Shown one piece after another: positions 56,271 through 64,000 of a stretch of 64,000 bases of DNA (positions are counted from its first letter, which is position 1; every line of letters starts with the position of its first letter). The notes under the pieces are model-generated. The model saw nothing but the letters and a program-made list of their open reading frames with translations, was not told where the DNA came from and made no database searches. The stretch is from Mesostigma viride (lineage: Eukaryota > Streptophyta > Mesostigmatophyceae > Mesostigmatales > Mesostigmataceae), in contig RPFO01000086.1 of the NCBI GenBank assembly GCA_009746045.1, positions 62,001 through 126,000 of the forward strand, read 5' to 3'. The translations under genes and the position numbers were made by a program.

Positions 56271-57377
56271 TCACTTGTTGTTGTTGGACGGGCCGCCCTG
56301 CCCCTTCTTGCCGGGACCCTGCTCCAGCTTGTGCTGCAGCTTCCCCATGCTCATCGCCGCCCGCACCGCCGGAGACGCCAGCATTGCTCCACCCTCCTGG
56401 AATGGCAGCATTGCCGACGGCGTCCCCTTCCACCCGTCGACCCCACATCCACCAGCTGGCATGCCGTGATCAGCTTTGCCAGGTACTCGGCTGCTGCCAG
56501 CTCCAGAATTACTTCGGAGCGTGGCGTGGCCCAGTAGCCAAATTCTGTCACCATCGTGTCCAGAATTCCTGCCATCTGCAGGAGCAGCATCCGCCTCTCC
56601 CCGCTGGCTGAGCTGCCGTGCATCGTCAGCATTAACGATGCACGGATGGACTTCCCCCCCACGCTCTCCGCGTAGTCCAGCATTCCCGGCAGCACCGCCT
56701 CCAGCATGTTGCTCACCAGCACCGGCACTGCATGCCCACTCAGCGCCACCCCCTTCGTGCGCGCCAGCCTGCCAGCAGTCGTCGCTGCGGCTGGGCTTGC
56801 AGCTGCTGGAGTCTTTGCCTGGTCCAGCAGCTTCGACATAGCCGATATTAGGTCGCCAATATCTCCGCCAGTGCGGGCGTTGCCCGGCCGGGATGGAAGC
56901 CCTCCAGCTGGTGTTGCATAGCCCGTCTCGGTCCCCAGCAGCCGACCTAGGTTTCGGTCCAGGTCCGCCACAGCCTGGTCGATCGCCCCAGGAGCGCCAT
57001 CGTCCTCCCCAGCGCCCGCTCCACCATGCCCCGCCCCTCCGCTTCCACCTGCCGAAGGGGGAACACCCCCCGTTCCCACCCCACCTGCTGACACTGGTGG
57101 GTCCGGCTCTGCAATAGCCTCCCCCAGTTGCGCTGCTAGCACATCGGCCAGGGCTTCCTCCCCGGCCATCCCAGTCGCTGACAAACCCCCGTTCCTCCAG
57201 GACGTCCATGACGTTCTTGGCACGCCCCGGAGTGAGCTTCTGGATCCGCTCTAGCCAGTTCCCCTCCCCTAGGATCTTCTGAACCGCAGTGGCGGCCTCC
57301 TTTGGGGTGCATCCCTCCTTGGCTGCTTGCTTGAGTTTCGCTAGGAAATTCCGGTCTGGGGCTGTCACTGTGGACAT
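56271..57377 (-). CDS. Gag-like protein of the second YR element (frame-disrupted)
   Basis: ATG 57,377 (MSTVTAPDRNFLAKLKQ) opens the gag position, but the protein reads sensibly only by changing frame twice. The N-terminal part to about FVSDWDG is in the first frame. The Ala/Gly-rich linker and helical domain (AGEEALADVLAA to LITACQLVDVGS) lie in the frame of 56,351-57,223. The C-terminus (GVDGWKGTPSAMLPF to SNNNK) is back in the first. The helical part resembles the gag of the 35,985 element. Two compensating indels are therefore likely, near 57,175 and 56,440. No zinc knuckle is seen. Confidence 0.65.
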   Translation of the reverse strand: MSTVTAPDRNFLAKLKQAAKEGCTPKEAATAVQKILGEGNWLERIQKLTPGRAKNVMDVLEERGFVSDWDGRGGSPGRCASSATGGGYCRAGPTSVSRWGGNGGCSPFGRWKRRGGAWWSGRWGGRWRSWGDRPGCGGPGPKPRSAAGDRDGLCNTSWRASIPAGQRPHWRRYWRPNIGYVEAAGPGKDSSSCKPSRSDDCWQAGAHEGGGAEWACSAGAGEQHAGGGAAGNAGLRGERGGEVHPCIVNADDARQLSQRGEADAAPADGRNSGHDGDRIWLLGHATLRSNSGAGSSRVPGKADHGMPAGGCGVDGWKGTPSAMLPFQEGGAMLASPAVRAAMSMGKLQHKLEQGPGKKGQGGPSNNNK

Positions 57378-57835
57378 GGTAGGTTATACTGCTTGATGTG
57401 TTATCTTGCGTTTTGTTTTTTGTGTTGTGGTCACGTCAGGTTCTCAGGCAAAAGAAAACAACCTGCTTCCCTAGAATGGAAGCCCACCCTTTATAGCAAC
57501 CACCTCTCCAGCCAACCCCTACCTGGGTGGCTGGGGTACGGGTGCCAGCACAAAAAATATTTTTTCTAAAATTATTTTTTCTTTTGGTGCTATACGGCGT
57601 TGCATTCTCCGCTCAGCAGGTTAGTCATAGATAAAATGAGCATAGCTCACCAAATGGTTTACATGTATCCAGTTGCGCCGGCCGGCGTTATTAATGACGC
57701 TTGTCGTTCTTGTTTGATGCCCATCGTTTTCGTCGTGTCTTTAATGGTGATTATTTATCATTACTCATCCTCAGGGCTTTCGGTGCCGCGGGATTAAGAG
57801 GCGAAAAAAATCAGCTGCCGTCTGACCAAAGTCTG

Positions 57836-60800
57836 ATGGCGCGATCGGGGCGGGGGGCCGTTTCCGATGGTTCGCGTCCCTTGTCCAAGGACGACCGGGA
57901 GCCTGCACTTTGCGGTCCCTGGAGCGACAAGTACATCGAGAACAAGGGGTACAAAATTGCCAATGCCATCTTTCCTATCATGGCGGAACACGTGAAAGCA
58001 AACAACCACAGGACGCCAGAGATGAGCGCGGAGGTTCTGTCTTGCGCAGCTTCAAGACTAAATGCCATGGTGGCGGAGAGCAACGGCATTAAGAAGAGGA
58101 AGAACTGTGACGACGGGCTTCCTGAAAGTTGGGCGGAATCTCTTCGGGATACCATCAAGAAGGCTTTTGGCGACTTGGGAACATCTGAGAAGGATCGTGG
58201 GCTTAGGTGGGCCTTGTGTGGACTTGTTACGAAGGCAATGGAGGGCGTCCCGGACAGGATTGTGGAGCGCGCGTTCGGGATTGACAGGCGCTTTGTCGCA
58301 ACTGTTCGGGGTCACAGGGATGGAATGGAAGAAGGGGAGGACGACCTTTTGATGAGTGCCCCAGAGAGGAGGAGGAGGAAAGACGAGCTTCCGACGGAAG
58401 TCATTGCCCTGATACAAGCGTGCTGGAGGGATGATAACTTGACGCGGGCGTCTCCGAACATGAAGGATGTTCATTGTGAATGGACAAGAAAGGATTACAA
58501 ACATACACTAGCGTTTTCGGAGGGTGCGCGCTACTATACTGTCTCCAAGTCGAAGATTTACGAAGTGTTCATTTCCCGCCATCCGGAGTTGAAGCCACCG
58601 CGGCGGATGGACAGTAGGGAGGGGGGGGGTGGAGGGAGAGGAGGGCGTGAGGGGGGGAAATCAGGTGATTTTGGAGACGGAGGCAGGGATGTCAATGCTA
58701 CGCACGAATCAGAAGAGCACAGTTCATGTGGGATACACTTCTTTTTGCAAGCATATGCCCGCATGCGTCAAGGGGCGGTGGAAAATGCGGAACTTGTGCG
58801 CATGCCAGCACCACACTACCATGCAGTCCATGGTTGGGGGGTTGGCCAAATTTCGTGCAACTTTTCATGCCAGATGCGAGTGCGGACCTGAATGCCACGC
58901 GTGCGATCATGGTAGCCAGCTCGACGTGGGGTCGTCCGTGCCCACATGTTCCATTTTCAAAGCCACTCACACGACAGAGTGGGTGAACAAGTTTACTTGT
59001 GAGGTGGAGGGGATGAGGGAGGGGGGAGGTTCGAGGTCGTCTGTGGGGTCGTCGCGGCCGCAGGTTCAGCCTTTTCAGGGCGAACTTGAGGATCTGCCCA
59101 TGCATGGGAGGGTGCTGGACGACGAGGAAGGGGTGCCCGATCATGACCTGGGCGAGGAGTTGGGGGTTTGCTCGATCCGGCGTAAGGCTTGTGTGTTGGG
59201 CACTTGCCTGGCTCCCAAGTGTGGAATTCGGAACTTCATGTTATGCGAACGGGAGGAGGCTTCCAACCACCTGATTTCATGGACCAGATACGAGATGCAG
59301 GATGTGCCGCCGGGTGCGGTTCTTGGGCCAGAGGTAATTTTTAGTGGAGTGGTTGCGCCCCAAGGCGTTTCTTTTGCAATGTTTCCTGAAGTTCTTGGGC
59401 CAGAGGTAATTTTTAGTGGAGTGGTTGCGCCCCAAGGCGTTTCTTTTTCAATTTTTCCTGAGGTCCTGTCTTTTTTCTTTCTACAGGTCATTGGTGGGTC
59501 GAAGTTGATGTCTTTTCTGTATGTGCACACTGCGCATATGCAGGACGACTGTGACGAGATCGCAAAGGCTGGTGGGCAGCGATTGACGCAAGTCGACGTC
59601 AAGTCCACACCAACGGAGCTAAAGGAGGCAATTGTGGACAAGTGGCCGGACTTCATCCAGCATTGCTTCAACGCGTGGTGGCAAGCGGACGCCTCCAAGG
59701 AATGTCTCTCAAGGATGCGGGTGGGGGACCTTGTATGCCACACAGATTACGCCGAGAACTACCAGTCTTACACCTATCACAATCTCCAAGCACAGTATTG
59801 GCATCCAGTCACATTCGTCCTTATGCCCTGGATCGTGCGCTACTTGGATCCAGCGTCGGGAAAGGTCGTGAGAAGGGAGTTTCACTTCATCGGACAGGGC
59901 GGAATGAAAAGGGACGGGCGGGCCCTCCGTTTTGCTATCCTCAAAATCCTGGCGACACTACGGTCAGAAGGGGTAGAGGTGAAGCGCTTCATTGGGTGGT
60001 CGGACAATTGCTCCATGCAGTTCAAGTCAAGGAATGTGATCGCGGAAGTGGCCCGGCTGCTGACGGAGGATCCGCACCTGGAGTCATTTGAGTGGAATTA
60101 CTTTGGGGAGCAGCACGGAAAGGGGGAGGTGGATGGAGCTGGTGGGACTGTGAAGTGCATGTTGAGGAGGTGGCACATCAGGGAAGAGAACCAGGACAAA
60201 CAGACGGCCGCCCAGTTGGTGGAGAATCTGGCGTCGGGGGCGGTGGGCGGGACCACAACGACCAGGCGTAACTTCTTCGAGTTCCCCGAGGTAATTAAGT
60301 GTACAGTCCTCGTTCAGGGAATAGTTACGCCGGCCGTCGTTTCTAGGGCGTTCTTGGAGTCCTGGCGATCAGGAGTGCTTAATAAAACACAACTAGCTCG
60401 ATGGTCTCGTAACTTCAACTTTCCCTTGTGCAAATCTTGTCTTCGACGCGCAGGTGCTTCCTTACAGCCCAGGGCGCGGCGAAATCAAAGGAGTGAAGAA
60501 GGCGCACTGGTGGCGCATGGACAAGTCGAATGTGACGCGCTTAATGCTGCGCCAGTATTCCTGCTATTGTGGCGGTGCGTGCGCCGAGGAAAGGTGGTGG
60601 GATTGTCGAAAGGAGTGGACCGACATGGACGGCTGGAATGTGGGAGGTGCTCGGATGAAGCTCCACAAACTGGGGGAGCCAGTGCAAAGGAACCCAAACG
60701 GACAAGGGGGGCACGCAGGGACGCGACTGAACAGACTACAGGCAGAGAGGACGATGATGGGAAGGAGACTGAAGCTGCGAGACATTTTTGCCGTCGAGTC

Positions 60801-61185
60801 CTACTCTGGTGATGAGTCCCACGATCCAGATCATCCATATTGGCTAGCGGAAGTCTTGCAGGAGCCTTATCAGGTGGCCGCTACTTTCGTGAGGCGAGTG
60901 GCCGACAGAAACGGCAAGGTCGATAGGGAGTTGTTCCGTAAGGGACAATGGGTGGTGGGGGTGCGCTACTGGGACAGATTTCCGGGTATGGCGACGATGT
61001 TCAAAATGGACGCCGATGCGCAAGCTGAACAGCCAAACTTGGTCAATTGCTACCTGTGCATGGACGCGGGGTTCGAACACACCATTGTTGTCAACCCAGC
61101 TAACAATCGCCAGGCCATCTTGACCATTCCGACAGACGTCGAGAAACGGCTCACGAACTTGGCCAAGAAGAGACCTGTTCAGTAG
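57836..61185 (+). CDS. Unclassified DDE-like transposase (AENY/HGKG family), spliced
   Basis: Start taken at MARSGRGAV; the frame is open from 57,701 and an upstream exon is possible. After about 58,620 a G9 run breaks the frame, and the protein continues in the frame of 58,629. A Cys/His cluster follows (CACQHHTTM, CECGPECHACDH). Core motifs are CHTDYAENYQSY, GWSDNCSMQFKSR and YFGEQHGKGEVDGAGGTVK, consistent with an RNase H-fold D-D-D/E site in a family found in many eukaryotic mobile elements. Introns at 59,334-59,486 (phase 0, length divisible by three) and 60,291-60,453 (phase 0) are supported by GAG/GTAATT donors and pyrimidine-AG acceptors. The last exon (60,454-61,185) has CYCGGACAEERWWDC and ends KKRPVQ. 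The element's outer ends were not found. Confidence 0.72.
59319..59462 (+). repeat. 72-bp tandem duplication carrying a splice donor
   Basis: Two 72-bp units from GTTCTTGGGCCAGAGGTAAT, so the donor GAG/GTAATT occurs at 59,334 and again at 59,406. Because 72 is divisible by three, use of the second donor would add 24 residues in frame. Each unit contains the hairpin CGCC-CCAA-GGCG. Confidence 0.85.
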
Positions 61186-61826
61186 GCCAGCTCGCCCGGG
61201 CTTGGTTGGACGAGGTGGACAGCCTTGAGAGCACGTGCTTTGTTGTGAGCACTTGCCTTTCAGCCGTGATTTGCAAACGAGTTCCTTGTCCTGAATTGTA
61301 AAGCTCGATTCATGCTCTTTTAAGGAAGTGTATAATATTATCCAGATCATGTATATATTTAGATCTAGACCTGAGTTCAAATAACATTTCTTAGAGGGCT
61401 GAGATGCGCGAGGTCCAGCATACATGTATATATCCATGGAGACATGTTACAAACTCAAATGTTTCATTGTACGTACCACTAGCTCGTCGACGGGGGTATC
61501 CCATGTAATGTATGATTTATGAATTAATTAATCGCTTAATTGTACAATGTAAATGGATCATGAACTTGTCAAGTGGCCTAATTTGGTTTATTTGGTTCAT
61601 CATTTATTGATCTCAATCATTCTCAATTGAATCTCGAGCAATAGCAATCGTGAAGCAGATCCTAATCATGTGATTCGCATAACATTTGAGAATAGGCAAC
61701 AAGTGCTACTTTGAGGAATGCGGGGTTGGTCAGGTTATTATAGAGCTAGAGCTACAAACGGCACATATATTGCAAACTTTGCGCTCCAGGCATGGAATTT
61801 CAAAAGTACCAAAATTGGAGCAGTAG
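61186..61826. other. AT-rich non-coding stretch
   Basis: About 640 bp after the transposase stop, with no ORF of note on plus. It should contain the 3' untranslated region and perhaps the right end of the transposase-bearing element, but no inverted repeat to the left side was recognised. Confidence 0.5.
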
Positions 61827-62572
61827 ATGTTGGGGACGCCCACCGACTCCATCACCGCCCAGCTCCGCGACATCGACCAGCGCCTCAAGGATAATGCAAT
61901 CGCTATCGAGGTCCTGCAGAACACCGCAGGCCTTGAGCACCGCCCAGGCGGTGAAGGACATTGCCGCCAAGCCAGCCCCTGCTGCATGGCCTGGCCGGCG
62001 ATGCTCCTCCCATCACGACCTGGGCAGACATGCTTAAGCAACATACCACCTCCACCACCTCCGCCGTCGCAGCCCAGCTCCAACGGCAGACGCTTGACCT
62101 CCGCGAGGAGGCCGAGCTCGCCAAGCGCAGCCTCAACGCCATACTCAAGAACTTCGACATGGAGGAAGGTGAGAATTCCGAGAAGCTTGCACGTGCGTTT
62201 GAGAGCAAAATCCTTGCACGCATGGGCCTCCTTGGTGAGATTAAGCTGACCGCCCACCGCCTCCCCCGCGCGCGGGGTAGTAAGGCAGGGGCGCCTCCGC
62301 TTCTTCTCATCTTTGAGAGCCCAGCGGACAAGATTTCGTTTCTCAGACGCCGCAAGCGGCTCGAAAATACTCCCTTCACCGAGGACGACGACTTGACCCT
62401 GGCGCAGCAACAACGGCGACGGGAGCTATGGCCGACCTACCTCCAGCTCCGGCAGACCAAGGCGGGCCAGCCGGTGTACTGGAAGGGGGCGGCCATCTAC
62501 GTCGGCCACAAGCCCTGGCACGCGACCCCCTCGACCACCGCAGCCCCAGCGACTCCAGAAGCCCCAGCCTAG
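61827..62572 (+). pseudogene. LINE ORF1-like protein, 5' part frame-disrupted
   Basis: The intact part (61,961-62,572, 203 residues) reads like an L1-type ORF1, the RNA-binding protein of non-LTR retrotransposons. A coiled-coil stretch (LREEAELAKRSLNAILKNF) leads into an RRM-like region (IKLTAHRLP, PLLLIFESPADKISFLRRRK) and the C-terminal DDLTLAQQQRRRELW...AAIYVG. An upstream heptad-like piece, ITAQLRDIDQRLKDNAIAIE at about 61,851, is in another frame, so the N-terminus is broken. The stop is followed by no intact ORF2. The plus orientation is shared with the RT fragment at the right edge. Confidence 0.65.
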
Positions 62573-63640
62573 GGGAATACAGCAGCAGTAGTGTAGAATA
62601 GTTAGACAGTGGCCTTGTACATGCCCGCCAACTACAGGCACTATACCAGCTGAGGCCTAGCCTTTTTAGTCATGTACATGTGTGCCTATGATGAGCCACC
62701 CTCCAGATGATACCTAGCTTTATTGTATTATGCCGTGCCCATGCAGGGAGTCACTCTCTGCTGAGAAGCCATGCCCTAGCTCTTGTATAGCCATGATGAT
62801 CTTCCCCCACATGACATGCTCCCCCTTAGCTGGGCATAGCGTGATAGATCATGAGGGTGCAGGTGCCCTGACCAGTGCACCTAGAGCAAGGGTAGCTTAC
62901 ATTCCCACCTTTGCATGAAGTAGCCTAGAATGTATTAAAAGCCATATCAAGGAGACAACCAGCGCATGCAGGCCAGAAATCGGGAGAATCCGGACCATGG
63001 TAGCTCGAGCCTACCGTTATCTTGTCCGCGTGTTCGAGTCGTTCAGGATGATGAAGATGAATGGTGATGGAAATGTGTATCCTTGTGCATTGAAATTATG
63101 ACTGGCTTACGTGTAGAGCGATTAGATGACCTAGACGGTGGGGCCGGAAACAGCATGCTTGATCAGGGCGTGTGTTTCGAGCCTAACTGGCCGGGAGTGT
63201 CTAGTGGTGAGCACCATTGCTGCGATCGCTCTCCCACCATTTACGAGGAAATACCCGCAAATGGAAAACCACTGAAAAGGTCTAGCTAGTCAGTCATCAC
63301 GTTAGCCATGCCATGATTCCAAACGTCCAAGAACTGCACACGGTGCAAAGGCAAAAAGCCGGAGGACAGCACTTTCAAATGTGCGGCGGGAACCAAAAGC
63401 CGGCGGATGCCAGAAAACATCGTGTTGCTGCAGCGACGCGACGATGTGGACAACGAATCCAGTGCCAAGCTCGGAACGGCCGCAAAGGAGATCTGGCATC
63501 ACAGAGTTCAGATGTGCGGAGATACTATGCGATCCAGCCGGTCCACGACCTGTTTGTAGAGCTTGTGCCAAGGGGCAGCACCGAACAGATGTGGGTGACG
63601 TTGCAAAAAACACCGGACTTGACGGAGCATAATGTCTCGG
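62573..63640. other. No convincing gene; possible LINE remnant
   Basis: About 1 kb without a recognisable coding region. Short ORFs at 63,083-63,289 and 63,313-63,660 show nothing certain, though the latter's end (VSVIVFDQ) may be degenerate RT sequence leading into the next feature. Confidence 0.45.
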
Positions 63641-64000
63641 TCATAGTCTTTGACCAATAAACGATGCAAGAGCTCAACAAGAGCCATATGCCCCTTCTCA
63701 GGGATATGTGCTACATTTACTCCCAACCGACTGTATGAGGGCTCACAGGCCTGCAGTAGTGCGGACTGCGGAAGGCACCACCCCACCATTCCCCCTTCAC
63801 CACGGGGTGTGGCAAGGTTGTGTCCTGTCCCCATACCTGTTCATTATTGTCGTGGATCACGTCATGCGCCGGGCACGTGTGCGCTTTACTGCTCTTAAGG
63901 GGTTCGAGCCAGGCTTGGACATCCTTAACGAGAAAGAGCACAGCGGGGTTAGACCTGGTTACCGCCTTGCCGACCTGATTTATGCGGATGACACCAGGTG
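63640..64000 (+). pseudogene. Non-LTR (LINE) reverse transcriptase fragment, runs off window
   Basis: In one frame from about 63,735: VVRTAEGTTPPF, GVWQGCVLSPYLF and LIYADDT (63,974-63,994), the successive palm motifs of LINE reverse transcriptases. YADD supplies the catalytic Asp pair. Upstream sequence (MQELNKSHMPLLRDMCYIYS) that should precede it is in a different frame, so the copy is frameshifted. It is cut by the window end just after the active site. Confidence 0.8.

Larger units (their letters stand above)
52326..57653 (-). mobile_element. Second PAT/Kangaroo-like YR retrotransposon, nested
   Basis: A 5,328-bp element read on the minus strand: A1 (57,446-57,653), gag, RT-RNase H-YR, B1 (52,755-52,949), A2 (52,545-52,752), B2 (52,326-52,520). 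The A pair (208 bp) and B pair (195 bp) are near-identical. The host junctions and the A/B junction share AT, and there is no longer target duplication. The free A end forms the hairpin TGAGC-ATA-GCTCA. It is a different family from the 35,536 element but has the same plan and size. Confidence 0.92.

Overview
This is nuclear DNA of a eukaryote, most likely a green alga or another member of the green lineage, although the taxon cannot be fixed from sequence alone. The eukaryotic evidence is GT-AG introns with matching phases, a Copia-type LTR element, two tyrosine-recombinase (YR) retrotransposons with split direct repeats, LINE remnants, MITEs and large minisatellite arrays. No ordinary cellular gene was recognised. 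Every supportable coding region belongs to a transposable element.

Layout. A near-identical segment occurs twice in the same orientation: copy A at 1-16,485 and copy B from 24,540 to about 54,796, after which B continues into unduplicated sequence. Both copies carry a roughly 70-bp minisatellite, a gag-only Copia-like LTR element (1,767-4,919; 26,306-29,458), a 1.76-kb TIR element (5,102-6,861; 29,641-31,401), a G-rich minisatellite, an AT-rich tract and a YR retrotransposon on the minus strand. Copy A alone holds two hairpin-ended non-autonomous YR-type elements (7,274-8,841; 13,902-14,496). Copy B alone holds a 5.4-kb YR retrotransposon (35,536-40,920) and a 10.5-kb TIR DNA transposon (41,143-51,671). 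The sister copy supplies an exact empty site for each of these four insertions. Between A and B lie about 3 kb of minisatellite in inverted orientation, a palindromic switch point near 19,478, and 5 kb of forward minisatellite interrupted by a compound MITE (22,654-23,494).

The 10.5-kb transposon is the most notable unit. It has TIRs, a 5-bp target duplication, inverted arrays of a 173-bp subterminal repeat, and divergent genes. One gene encodes a PHD-finger plus polyglutamine protein. The other encodes a DUF7869/DDE-like transposase, followed by a Tudor-like ORF. It therefore appears to carry two candidate histone-reader modules.

Both YR retrotransposons have the order A1-gag-RT/RNase H/YR-B1-A2-B2. 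Both have a 2A-like HPNPGP motif exactly between RNase H and the recombinase. The second one (52,326-57,653) is nested in the 5' part of another mobile element, whose intron-containing DDE-like transposase gene lies at about 57,836-61,185. The right end holds LINE fragments: an ORF1 at 61,827-62,572 and a reverse transcriptase running off the window. Many reading frames break at runs of eight or more C or G, so some frameshifts may be consensus errors rather than mutations.
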